DNA of 40,805 nucleotides, taken from positions 1 to 40,805 of the forward strand of contig CAWUXI010000057.1 in NCBI GenBank assembly GCA_963926405.1. The letters are read 5' to 3'. The stretch is from CALSMU01 sp963926405 (GTDB lineage Bacteria > Bacteroidota > Bacteroidia > Flavobacteriales_D > Parvicellaceae). Below the pieces are notes generated by a model. It saw only the letters and a list, made by a program, of their open reading frames with translations. It had not been told where the DNA came from and made no database searches. Positions 24,730 through 32,598 of this stretch are shown here, piece after piece (the first letter of the stretch is position 1; each line of letters opens with the position of its first letter). The position numbers and the translations under genes were made by a program.

Positions 24730-26208
24730 ATGGGAAATTATTACAATTCACTATCGCCAGAAGACCAACTTTTGCAGCTTGGAAAATGCGATTTTATGGA
24801 CAGCTCCGAATTTGTGAATGGAGTTGATAAACTTAAGAACAAAAAAGTAGTAATCGTTGGATGTGGAGCTCAAGGATTAAATCAAGGGCTTAATATGAGA
24901 GATTCAGGACTGCATGTTTCTTATGCATTAAGAAAAGAGGCAATCGAAACTAAGCGACAATCTTATTTGAACGCGGTTGAGAATAAATTTGAAGTAGGAA
25001 CGTATAAAGAAATGATTCCAAATGCGGATTTAGTAATCAACTTGACCCCAGATAAACAGCATACAGATGTTGTCAATAAAGTAATGCCATTAATGAAATT
25101 GGGAGCTGCTTTATCCTATTCTCATGGATTTAACATTGTTGAAGAAGGAATGAAAGTTCGTGAAGATTTAACGGTTATTATGATGGCGCCAAAATCTCCA
25201 GGTTCAGAGGTTAGAGAAGAGTATAAAAGAGGGTTTGGTGTGCCAACATTAATCGCAGTTCATCCAGAAAACAACCCAAATGGTGATGGCTTAGAAATTG
25301 CAAAAGCTTATGCTGTGGCAACTGGAGGGCATATGGCAGGAGTGCTAAATTCATCTTTTGTAGCTGAGGTTAAATCTGATTTAATGGGAGAGCAGACTAT
25401 TCTTTGTGGTGTCTTACAAACAGGCTCAATTCTTTATTTTGATAAAATGATTGAAAATGGAATTGATGCTGGATATGCTTCTAAATTAGTTCAATATGGT
25501 TGGGAAGCTATAACAGAAGAATTGAAGCATGGAGGGTTAACGCAAATGATGAACCGATTGGATGATGCCTCTAAAGTAAAGACAAATGAATTGGCAACTG
25601 AATTAAAGACCTTGATGAAGCCCTTGTTTGAAAAGCACATGAAAGATGTTTTATCAGGAGATTTCTCCTTGATGATGATGAAAGATTGGGCAAACAACGA
25701 TACGGAGTTGTTAACTTGGAGAGCGGAAACGGGAGAGACAGCATTTGAAAAGGCTATCGAAATGGAAGAAAATATTTCTAATCAGGAATTTTTTGATAAC
25801 GGGTTATTAATGGTAGCATTCACTAAAGTTGGCGTTGAATTAGCTTACGAAACAATGGTTAAAAACGGTATAAAAGCAGAGTCAGCTTATTATGAATCAT
25901 TGCATGAAGCGCCATTAATTGCCAATACTATAGCTAGAAAAAAGCTATACGAAATGAACCGCGTAATTTCTGATACTGCCGAATACGGATGTTATTTGTT
26001 TAACCATGCATGTAAACCTTTATTGAAAGATTTTATGAAGTCAGTCGATAACGTTGTAATTGGTAAACCATTTTTTAATCCAAACTATATTAATGCAGAG
26101 AAAATCGATGAATTAGACAATAAGGTTAAAGATCATCCTATCGAAAAAGTTGGTGCTAGACTGCGGTTGTCCATGACTCAAATGAAAAAACTGGAATTAA
26201 ACTATTAG
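24730..26208 (+). CDS. ilvC: Ketol-acid reductoisomerase, long (class II) form
   Basis: A 492-residue NADPH-dependent isomeroreductase, the length of the E. coli type with a duplicated knotted C-terminal domain, rather than the short 330-residue form. The Rossmann motif is VVIVGCGAQGLNQGLNMRDSG (about 39-59, given as VVIVGCGAQGLNQGLN), followed by LRKEAIETKRQS for NADPH binding. Metal-binding segments include KSDLMGEQTILCG (near 217-229) and the paired later region LYEMNRVISDTAEYG. It reduces and rearranges acetolactate or acetohydroxybutyrate. ilvA starts one base after its stop. Confidence 0.94.
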   Translation: MGNYYNSLSPEDQLLQLGKCDFMDSSEFVNGVDKLKNKKVVIVGCGAQGLNQGLNMRDSGLHVSYALRKEAIETKRQSYLNAVENKFEVGTYKEMIPNADLVINLTPDKQHTDVVNKVMPLMKLGAALSYSHGFNIVEEGMKVREDLTVIMMAPKSPGSEVREEYKRGFGVPTLIAVHPENNPNGDGLEIAKAYAVATGGHMAGVLNSSFVAEVKSDLMGEQTILCGVLQTGSILYFDKMIENGIDAGYASKLVQYGWEAITEELKHGGLTQMMNRLDDASKVKTNELATELKTLMKPLFEKHMKDVLSGDFSLMMMKDWANNDTELLTWRAETGETAFEKAIEMEENISNQEFFDNGLLMVAFTKVGVELAYETMVKNGIKAESAYYESLHEAPLIANTIARKKLYEMNRVISDTAEYGCYLFNHACKPLLKDFMKSVDNVVIGKPFFNPNYINAEKIDELDNKVKDHPIEKVGARLRLSMTQMKKLELNY

Positions 26209-26209
26209 G

Positions 26210-27460
26210 ATGCGGGCGCAAGTTAGGTTAGAAAATGTACAAAAGGCAGCATTACTTTTATGTGATGTTGCCTTGAAAACACCTTTGATGCGGAATGAAA
26301 ATTTAGCGCAAAAATTTGAATCTAATATTGTTTTAAAACGAGAAGACTTGCAACAGGTGAGGTCTTATAAAATAAGAGGAGCCTATAACAAAATTGCTTC
26401 TTTAACACAGGAAGAATTAAAGAGGGGGGTTGTTTGTGCAAGTGCTGGAAATCATGCGCAAGGTGTTGCTTTTTCTTGCTTCAAACTAAAAGTAAAAGGG
26501 GTTATTTTTATGCCGACTCCAACGCCAAAACAGAAAATTGAACAAGTCAAAATGTTTGGTGGTGCGTTTATAGAGATAGTAATAATAGGCGATACGTTTG
26601 ACGATGCTTCCTTTTCTGCAAAAGAATATTGTACGCATAACAAGATGAGCTTTGTTCATCCGTTTGATGATGAAAAAGTAATTGAAGGGCAAGCGACAAT
26701 TGCTTTAGAAATTTTAGAGCAATCCGAACAAGAAATAGATTATTTATTTGTCCCTGTTGGCGGAGGAGGTGTCGCAGCTGGAATCTCATCGATATTTAAG
26801 GAACTATCTCCAAATACAAAAGTCATAGGAGTTGAACCATTTGGTGCTCCGTCGATGTCGACTTCTTTAGAAAAGGGAGTTAATGTTAAATTAGATCACA
26901 TAGATAAATTTGTGGATGGAGCCTCTGTTCAAAGGGTAGGGGATTTAAATTTTGATCTTTGTCAGCAGTATTTATTCAGCATGTCTCTTGTAAAAGAAGG
27001 GGAAGTGTGTCAAACGATACTGGACTTGTACAATAAAGATGCAATTGTGGTAGAACCGGCTGGAGCGCTTTCAATAGCTGTGCTGAATCAGTTTAAACAT
27101 GAAATACGCGGAAAGAATGTTGTCTGCTTGGTGAGTGGAAGTAATAACGATATAACGCGAACTGAAGAAATTAAAGAGAGAGCTCTTTTACATGCAAATT
27201 TAAAACACTATTTCATAATAAGTTTTCCGCAAAGGGCGGGGGCATTGAAAGAATTTGTAGCAGATATATTGGGTCCAAATGATGATATCACTCATTTCGA
27301 GTATACAAAAAAACACAACCGAAATATGGGACCAGCAGTTGTTGGCGTAGAACTTGAAAATTCTTCAACACTTAATGCGCTTCAGAATAGAATGAAAGAG
27401 AAGGGTTTTTTTGGTGAATACTTGAACGATAAGCCTGATTTGTTCCAGTTTTTGGTTTAG
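26210..27460 (+). CDS. ilvA: Threonine dehydratase (biosynthetic)
   Basis: A 416-residue PLP enzyme making 2-oxobutyrate from threonine, the entry step of isoleucine synthesis. The PLP lysine K54 is in RSYKIRGAYN; the phosphate-binding loop is in FVPVGGGGVAAGI. A C-terminal ACT-like domain (about residues 334-416, HYFIISFPQRAGALKEFV) gives likely isoleucine feedback. One such domain rather than two is usual for Bacteroidota-type enzymes of this length. It is the last gene of the operon and is directly convergent with a small GIY-YIG-like gene (one base between stops), without a terminator hairpin. Confidence 0.92.
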   Translation: MRAQVRLENVQKAALLLCDVALKTPLMRNENLAQKFESNIVLKREDLQQVRSYKIRGAYNKIASLTQEELKRGVVCASAGNHAQGVAFSCFKLKVKGVIFMPTPTPKQKIEQVKMFGGAFIEIVIIGDTFDDASFSAKEYCTHNKMSFVHPFDDEKVIEGQATIALEILEQSEQEIDYLFVPVGGGGVAAGISSIFKELSPNTKVIGVEPFGAPSMSTSLEKGVNVKLDHIDKFVDGASVQRVGDLNFDLCQQYLFSMSLVKEGEVCQTILDLYNKDAIVVEPAGALSIAVLNQFKHEIRGKNVVCLVSGSNNDITRTEEIKERALLHANLKHYFIISFPQRAGALKEFVADILGPNDDITHFEYTKKHNRNMGPAVVGVELENSSTLNALQNRMKEKGFFGEYLNDKPDLFQFLV

Positions 27461-27461
27461 G

Positions 27462-27656
27462 CTATTTAACTTTATTGCGTAATTGCTTCACCCGAATCAT
27501 TGCATCTTTTTTTGACTTATATCTTTCTTGTCCAACAAGAGATAACTTTGTTTTAAGCTTTTTTTCAAGCAGTGTATGCGTTTCAATTAAGTCTTCGGTA
27601 AACCCAATTTGAGTGATACGTGTTTTTTTATTTTGAAGAATATAAACGATGAACAT
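27462..27656 (-). CDS. Degenerate, short GIY-YIG domain protein
   Basis: A 64-residue basic protein. The start MFIVYIL and the following TQIGFTEDLIETH match the shape of Bacteroidota GIY-YIG proteins (VYIL ... YIGxTxDLxxRLxxH), and the end KSKKDAMIRVKQLRNKVK resembles the SEAMKREKxLK tail. The second tyrosine of the motif is replaced by glutamine and the catalytic arginine is absent, so it is probably not a nuclease. It is also shorter than the usual 80-100 residues. It may be a decaying copy or a non-catalytic DNA-binding remnant. No clear start signal. Confidence 0.5.
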   Translation of the reverse strand: MFIVYILQNKKTRITQIGFTEDLIETHTLLEKKLKTKLSLVGQERYKSKKDAMIRVKQLRNKVK

Positions 27657-27779
27657 GAGTGCATTATTTGCACTAAAAGTAATCTAATACTCTCGTCCTT
27701 ATTTAAAGTTTATAAATTAAATTTTGGAGTAAACTATTACCTGTTGAAGGGCTTTACCAAATTTCGGTCGGAAGAGATC

Positions 27780-28721
27780 TTACTGAGCTGTACAGAAAAC
27801 CCAGTAGTAACCATATAAACTATTCTTATCATAGTAGATTCCTATCCCTACTTTTTCACTTTTTCTGTTAAACATATTTTTATAATGACCGGGGCTGTTA
27901 TACCATTGCGTATAAGTTCCTTTAGGAGTGGAGCTCCCAGCAGCTATGTTTTCGGAATTAACAAATGACTTGGAATAAAATCTATGAATTCTTTCAAAGG
28001 TTCCTCCAACTTTAATCAATTTGCCATTTTTTCTGTCATAAGAGTTGTGATCAAAATATTTTTGTGTTGCTAAATCATAGGCGTGATAACGCGCAGCTCT
28101 TGCTAAATCTTCCTCCCATATTAATTCTTGCATCCCTTGTTTTTTTCTTTCGCAATTAATCATAGCCAGTATTTCTTTTTCGTTTAAAGGGCTTGCTGAT
28201 TTGATGCGTTCATTTCCACTAGGAAGACCGTAGTACATCATTTTAAAGCCTTCCGCAGCTACTTCATCTTTCAGGGTTTCCTTTTTTGGAGAAGAATACT
28301 CAAGGCGGTTTAATTGTTTAGAAAGCTTGCTTGCTTTGTCTCCAAAATCAGCATTGTTTAGGTCCGATATTAAGGTTACAGATTTAGCTACAATCTCTTC
28401 TCGATAAGTATTCCAATCTACCTTAGATTCTAATGCGACATCATTAAGTTTGTCCAATTTGGTTCCATAAGAAATGCTGCGGCTCATTAAACTATATTTT
28501 TGCGATAACCTCGAACTCTTATTGAACTTGTCTAAATAGATTTTGGAAGCAAAATAGTAAGGAACACTCTTTTCGGGATGTTTAGCTATGTATTTTTTAG
28601 AAACCTCTAAACATTTGTCAGTATTGGAATTGTAGAGTTTCAATAAATGATTGTACCTTATATCGCTAGCAATAATCTTTGAAGTAAACAAAACAATTAT
28701 AATAAGAGCTACGATTTTCAT
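27780..28721 (-). CDS. Exported CAP-domain (SCP-like) protein
   Basis: A 313-residue exported protein with a signal peptide (residues 1-19). The first half is helical and TPR-like (CLEVSKKYIAKHPEKSVPYY); the C-terminal CAP domain (about 183-313) carries the conserved ARAARYHAYDLA, FDHNSYDR, SENIAAG and SPGHYKNMFNRKSEKVGIG segments, including the two histidines and the acidic residue of the CAP cavity. Bacterial CAP proteins are extracytoplasmic, of mostly unknown role. The start codon lies in the second arm of a 9-bp inverted repeat (28719-28749), which may control its translation. Confidence 0.85.
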   Translation of the reverse strand: MKIVALIIIVLFTSKIIASDIRYNHLLKLYNSNTDKCLEVSKKYIAKHPEKSVPYYFASKIYLDKFNKSSRLSQKYSLMSRSISYGTKLDKLNDVALESKVDWNTYREEIVAKSVTLISDLNNADFGDKASKLSKQLNRLEYSSPKKETLKDEVAAEGFKMMYYGLPSGNERIKSASPLNEKEILAMINCERKKQGMQELIWEEDLARAARYHAYDLATQKYFDHNSYDRKNGKLIKVGGTFERIHRFYSKSFVNSENIAAGSSTPKGTYTQWYNSPGHYKNMFNRKSEKVGIGIYYDKNSLYGYYWVFCTAQ

Positions 28722-28749
28722 AAGTAGGATTTTAGAAACACTACTTATG
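28719..28749 (-). promoter_or_regulatory. Inverted repeat covering the CAP-protein start codon
   Basis: Reading the minus strand, CATAAGTAG (28749-28741), a 13-base loop, then CTACTTATG (28727-28719) form a perfect 9-bp stem, and the final ATG is the start codon. No T run follows, so it is not a terminator. It could hide the start codon or be a protein-binding palindrome. Confidence 0.5.
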
Positions 28750-28789
28750 TAATTCTAGAAACAGAAAAAGGCACAAAACCTGTTTACAC

Positions 28790-29266
28790 TTACTCCAAGC
28801 CTAAGTGCTCTTCAACAAACTCTCTCAAACAAGCATCGCCTCCTTTTCTTTTAAGAATGATATCTGCCGTATTTAATATTCTTTTGCTTGAATCACTTGG
28901 GCATGCAGAAACTCCTACGTGTTCCATAATGTTTTTATCATTATTGTCATCACCTAAAAAAGCGACTTCTTCAAGAGTAATCCCTAATTCTGCAATCCAT
29001 TGATTAAGAACAGTAAGTTTATCCTCACCACCAACATAGCAATGTTTGATATTGAGCATATTAGCCCTTTCAGTAACCATTTCAGTAGTCTTACTGTGAC
29101 TAATTAATCCAACATGGAATCCGTTTTGATACAGCAATTTAACCGCCATGCCATCCTTGGTATTGAAACGTTTAAAGTGAACACCTTCAGACGTGATGTA
29201 CATTCCACCATCGGTTAATGTTCCATCTACATCACAAACAACAAATTTTATTTTACTTAAAGTCAT
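28790..29266 (-). CDS. KdsC-family HAD phosphatase
   Basis: A 158-residue C0-type HAD phosphatase of the Kdo-8-phosphate phosphatase family. Catalytic aspartates D12 and D14 are in VVCDVDGTLTDGG; motif IV is GDDNNDKNIM, and KRKGGDACLREFVEE is the KdsC-type C-terminal tail. KdsC proteins act as tetramers and remove phosphate from 3-deoxy-ulosonate phosphates; related members occur in sialic-acid-type pathways. It is last in a three-gene minus-strand unit: its start shares one base with the stop of the DAHP synthase-type gene (TAATG). The gene symbol is left empty because the substrate in this setting is uncertain. Confidence 0.85.
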   Translation of the reverse strand: MTLSKIKFVVCDVDGTLTDGGMYITSEGVHFKRFNTKDGMAVKLLYQNGFHVGLISHSKTTEMVTERANMLNIKHCYVGGEDKLTVLNQWIAELGITLEEVAFLGDDNNDKNIMEHVGVSACPSDSSKRILNTADIILKRKGGDACLREFVEEHLGLE

Positions 29267-30264
29267 TATATCATTGTTTTTCCAACTGCATTAGCGATTG
29301 GGTCAAGAGAGTTTTTCATTGCTTTAAACTCTTCAAAATCTAATTGTTGAGAAGCATCTGATTTTGCAACTTTCGGATTTGGGTGCATCTCAACTAATAA
29401 ACCATCAACATTCATTGCAGTGCAAGCTCTTGCAAGGTCTGGAACACCAAAAGCATGGCCCATAGCGTGGCTAGGATCTAAAATGATAGGTAAGTTTATT
29501 TTTTCTTTTAACCACGCTACTCCGCAAAGATCAAGCGTAAATCTTGTTTTAGTTTCAAATGTTCTTAAGCCTCTTTCACAAAGCATCACATTTGGATTTC
29601 CAGAAGATAAAATGAACTCTGCACATTGAACAAATTCTTGAAGAGTAGTCCCAAAACCTCTTTTTAAAAGAACAGGTTTATTTTGTTTTCCACAAGCTTT
29701 TAAAATGCCATGATCATACATTGATTTTGCTCCGATTTGGATAACATCACTGTGCTCAATAATAGCATCAACATGCGTGGAATCTCTAACTTCAGTAACG
29801 ATTTTTAAACCATGTTTTTCTCTCATTTTAACGAGTAACATAAGTCCTTCCATTCCCATCCCTTGAAAAGAATAAGGTGTAGTTCTCGGTTTAAAACAAC
29901 CAGCTCTTAATGTTTTTAAACCCATTGAAACTAAATGTTCTGCACTGATGTTTATTTGTTCTTCAGATTCTACAGAACAAGGCCCTCCAATCAAAACAGT
30001 ATTTCCTGTGGTTCCTCCTATTTTAAAAGTATCGAAATCAATTTCTTTAATGTCACTTCTGTAATCTTTACTGGCTAACTGGATGTCTGATTCCATAGTA
30101 AAGAAATCATCCGTATAATCATCTAAAAAAGATGGAAGTTCTTTAAGGCTTGAAGAAGTTATTAAACGCGTATAATTACCTGTTTTTAACGCAATAGATT
30201 TGCTTTGTGCAGCAAGTTCTTCAACTTTATTTGCGTCAATATTTTCTTTTAAATGTATGATCAT
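29266..30264 (-). CDS. 3-deoxy-7-phosphoheptulonate synthase, type I-beta
   Basis: A 332-residue TIM-barrel synthase that condenses phosphoenolpyruvate with an aldose phosphate. The metal ligands are visible: C96 (GGPCSVES), H266 (DPSHAMGH), E292 (VEMHPNP) and probably D303. KPRTTPYSFQG (125-135) has the KPRT motif that marks DAHP synthases using erythrose 4-phosphate; Kdo8P synthases have KANRSS there. The N-terminal 70 residues fit a divergent ferredoxin-like regulatory domain. No chorismate mutase domain is attached. It overlaps the upstream epimerase-CBS gene by an ATGA and the phosphatase gene by TAATG. The pairing with KdsC-type phosphatase leaves open whether it serves aromatic synthesis or a dedicated sugar-acid route. 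Confidence 0.85.
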   Translation of the reverse strand: MIIHLKENIDANKVEELAAQSKSIALKTGNYTRLITSSSLKELPSFLDDYTDDFFTMESDIQLASKDYRSDIKEIDFDTFKIGGTTGNTVLIGGPCSVESEEQINISAEHLVSMGLKTLRAGCFKPRTTPYSFQGMGMEGLMLLVKMREKHGLKIVTEVRDSTHVDAIIEHSDVIQIGAKSMYDHGILKACGKQNKPVLLKRGFGTTLQEFVQCAEFILSSGNPNVMLCERGLRTFETKTRFTLDLCGVAWLKEKINLPIILDPSHAMGHAFGVPDLARACTAMNVDGLLVEMHPNPKVAKSDASQQLDFEEFKAMKNSLDPIANAVGKTMI

Positions 30265-31271
30265 AATTCTCCTTTGATTAGGTTAAGGAAACTAACTATC
30301 CCAACCGTTTTGTTATCGTTATTGACTACCGGTAAATAGATTACTGGTTTGGTTTGTTGTTTAATAAATTGAAGCATTTCATGCACATTAATATTCTCAT
30401 TAATCACTAATGGATTAGGGTTTATGAGTTCTTGCATGTTCAAACTATTCAAATCATTTACATGTTTTAATAAGCCGTTTCGTAAATCTGCGTTTCCGAT
30501 TATTCCTGCAAATTTGTCATTGTCATCATTAATTATTGCAAAACCTAAAGCTCCTTTTTTGAAGGTAAGTAGTAAGCTTTCTAAGGTTAAATCCTTGCTG
30601 TTTATAATAGGTGAAGAGTCTGTTTTCTGCATGAAATCTTTCACTAAAAAATGTGATTCAATTGCATTAAGTTTTAAGTTTAACAATGCAGAACCAATAG
30701 AGACAGAGTTGAACAAATAAGACCCCGAAACAGAAAGGTAAACGCCCATATTTCTAAGAATAAAAGAGACTTCTGCGTTTACGCCTCCATCAACATGAAT
30801 TTTTTTATCTGGGTAAAGTTGACTAAATTCTCTGATTTTGGTAAAGTTTGACTTGTCAAATTTCCCTCCACTCTCACCTGGGATAGTGGCCATCATTAAA
30901 ATGAAATCAAATGAATCTTTATAGTTTTCAAATACCGATATATCGGTATTTGTGGTTATTCCAATACCTAGTTTACCCTTGTATTCAGATGGTATAGAAA
31001 GTTTTTTTTCTTTTAAATCTTCGTATTGAAAGGTTACATATTCGATTTTATATTTAATAATTCCAGCATAATAATACTCAGGATTATCTGTGATGATGTG
31101 GAGGTCAATTGGTAAATTAGAATTTTCACGAATAATTTTAATATCATCAAAAATAGAAAGCCTGTTTTTACAGTCCACATGAATCACATCCACATGATAA
31201 CTATTGAGGTTTTCAATTGTGGTTAGAATATTTTTCTCACTATCAGAAAAAATGGATGCTGAAATTTTCAT
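30261..31271 (-). CDS. Ribulose-phosphate 3-epimerase-fold protein fused to a CBS pair
   Basis: A 336-residue protein counted from the ATG at 31271, chosen because MKISASIF is where the epimerase fold begins; the frame runs on to 31316. Residues 1-205 form a TIM barrel of the ribulose-phosphate 3-epimerase family. The metal ligands appear kept as H31 and D33 (VIHVDCK), H58 (IDLHII) and D161 (IHVDGG), and MMATIPGESGGKF mirrors the family MSVNPGFGGQKF. Residues 208-336 form two CBS domains whose pattern (GFAIINDDNDKFAGIIGNADLR, split as GFAIINDD and FAGIIGNADLR) resembles the tail of arabinose-5-phosphate isomerase KdsD. First gene of the cassette. The reaction is unknown; a sugar-phosphate epimerase or isomerase controlled by a nucleotide or sugar ligand is likely. 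Confidence 0.8.
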   Translation of the reverse strand: MKISASIFSDSEKNILTTIENLNSYHVDVIHVDCKNRLSIFDDIKIIRENSNLPIDLHIITDNPEYYYAGIIKYKIEYVTFQYEDLKEKKLSIPSEYKGKLGIGITTNTDISVFENYKDSFDFILMMATIPGESGGKFDKSNFTKIREFSQLYPDKKIHVDGGVNAEVSFILRNMGVYLSVSGSYLFNSVSIGSALLNLKLNAIESHFLVKDFMQKTDSSPIINSKDLTLESLLLTFKKGALGFAIINDDNDKFAGIIGNADLRNGLLKHVNDLNSLNMQELINPNPLVINENINVHEMLQFIKQQTKPVIYLPVVNNDNKTVGIVSFLNLIKGEL

Positions 31272-31357
31272 GTTGCAAGGTAAGTTAGAAAAGAGGATTT
31301 TGCCAATGAAACACAAGTTTATTATCCTGATTTTATATCTTCACAAAAAAATACAGA

Positions 31358-32515
31358 ATGATAAAAGTTGGAGTTATAGGATCTGGATCGATGGGAAGTG
31401 GAATTGCACAAGTTGCTGCTACTGCCGGACATGAAGTTGTGCTATTCGATACCAATCAGGAGTCTTTGGGAAAAGCAATGGTTAAACTGCAAAGGATTTT
31501 AGCTCGTTTGGTTGAAAAAGGAAGAATAGATGCGTCCACTTCTACTGAAATTTTTGAAAGAATAACTCCTGCATCCCATTTAAATGAAATGAAAGGGTCA
31601 GGGATTGTTATTGAAGCAATTATCGAGAATTTGGAGATAAAGAAATCAGTATTTAGTCAGTTAGAAGAAATTTGTGGGGATGCTTGTGTTTTAGCGACTA
31701 ATACTTCTTCTCTATCTGTTGCCGCAATAGCAGCAGCATGTAAAAACCCGAATAGGGTAATTGGAGTTCACTTTTTTAATCCTGCTCCTTTGATGCCATT
31801 GGTAGAAATTATTCCGGCCATTCAAACTGCAGAAGTTATTACATCCGAAACAAGAGCATTAGTAGATAGCTGGAAAAAAGTAACGGTACTTGCTAAAGAT
31901 ACTCCAGGTTTTATTGTAAATAGAGTTGCTCGACCTTTTTACGGAGAAGCATTGCGAATTTATGAAGAAGGAATTGCAGATTTTGCTACAATTGATTGGG
32001 CAATGAAAGAAATTGCTGGGTTTAGAATGGGCCCATTTACATTAATGGATTTTATAGGAAATGACATAAACTATACGGTTACTGAGACAGTATTTGCGGC
32101 GTTTTATTACGATCAACGCTACAAACCATCATTCACGCAAAAAAGGCATTCAGAGGCTGGATGGTACGGTCGTAAATCGGGTAGGGGATACTATGATTAT
32201 AAAGAAGGAGCAGAAATGCCAAAAGCAAATGAGGATAAAGAGTTAGGAGATCAAATTGTATGGAGAGTGCTAGTGATGTTGATCAACGAAGCAGCCGATG
32301 CTTTGTTCCTTAGAGTAGCATCCAAAGAAGATATAGATTTAGCAATGACAAAAGGTGTTAACTATCCCAAAGGATTATTGGTTTGGGCAGATGAAATTGG
32401 TATTCAGAAGTGCGTAGATGGATTGGATGCGCTTTATAATGAGTATTTGGAAGACCGATACCGTTGTAGCCCGATGTTGAGAAGAATGGCAAAAGCTAGA
32501 AGTACTTTTTATTAA
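31358..32515 (+). CDS. 3-hydroxyacyl-CoA dehydrogenase (3-hydroxybutyryl-CoA type)
   Basis: A 385-residue NAD-dependent dehydrogenase that interconverts 3-hydroxyacyl-CoA and 3-ketoacyl-CoA. The Rossmann motif GSGSMGSGIAQVAATAGHEV is at 8-27; NTSSLSV, GVHFFNPAPLMPLVEI (with the catalytic histidine) and KDTPGFIVNRVARPFYGEAL follow. There are two C-terminal 3HCDH domains (about 185-280 and 290-385), making it longer than the 280-residue single-domain enzymes and like PaaH-type proteins. It is a single gene, divergent from the epimerase-CBS gene, and ends at a strong terminator. Confidence 0.88.
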   Translation: MIKVGVIGSGSMGSGIAQVAATAGHEVVLFDTNQESLGKAMVKLQRILARLVEKGRIDASTSTEIFERITPASHLNEMKGSGIVIEAIIENLEIKKSVFSQLEEICGDACVLATNTSSLSVAAIAAACKNPNRVIGVHFFNPAPLMPLVEIIPAIQTAEVITSETRALVDSWKKVTVLAKDTPGFIVNRVARPFYGEALRIYEEGIADFATIDWAMKEIAGFRMGPFTLMDFIGNDINYTVTETVFAAFYYDQRYKPSFTQKRHSEAGWYGRKSGRGYYDYKEGAEMPKANEDKELGDQIVWRVLVMLINEAADALFLRVASKEDIDLAMTKGVNYPKGLLVWADEIGIQKCVDGLDALYNEYLEDRYRCSPMLRRMAKARSTFY

Positions 32516-32537
32516 ACGTAAAATAAATATGCAGCAC

Positions 32538-32570
32538 AAAAAAAAGCTCGGTGAAAACCGAGCTTTTTTT
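32538..32570. terminator. Bidirectional intrinsic terminator
   Basis: AGCTCGGT (32545-32552), a GAAA tetraloop and ACCGAGCT (32557-32564), flanked by an A run and a T run. It serves the dehydrogenase on the plus strand and the cysteine-rich lipoprotein on the minus strand. Confidence 0.92.
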
Positions 32571-32598
32571 ATATTGTGTTTTTAGTTTAGTGCGTTGC

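Noticed and set aside
27609..27818. A 69-residue plus-strand frame between the GIY-YIG and CAP genes
   Set aside because: It overlaps both neighbours on the other strand, has no motif or start context, and looks like chance.
29266..30264. Assigning the synthase as Kdo-8-phosphate synthase (KdsA) because of the KdsC-like neighbour
   Set aside because: The KPRT motif and the N-terminal regulatory extension are of the DAHP synthase type; KdsA has KANRSS.
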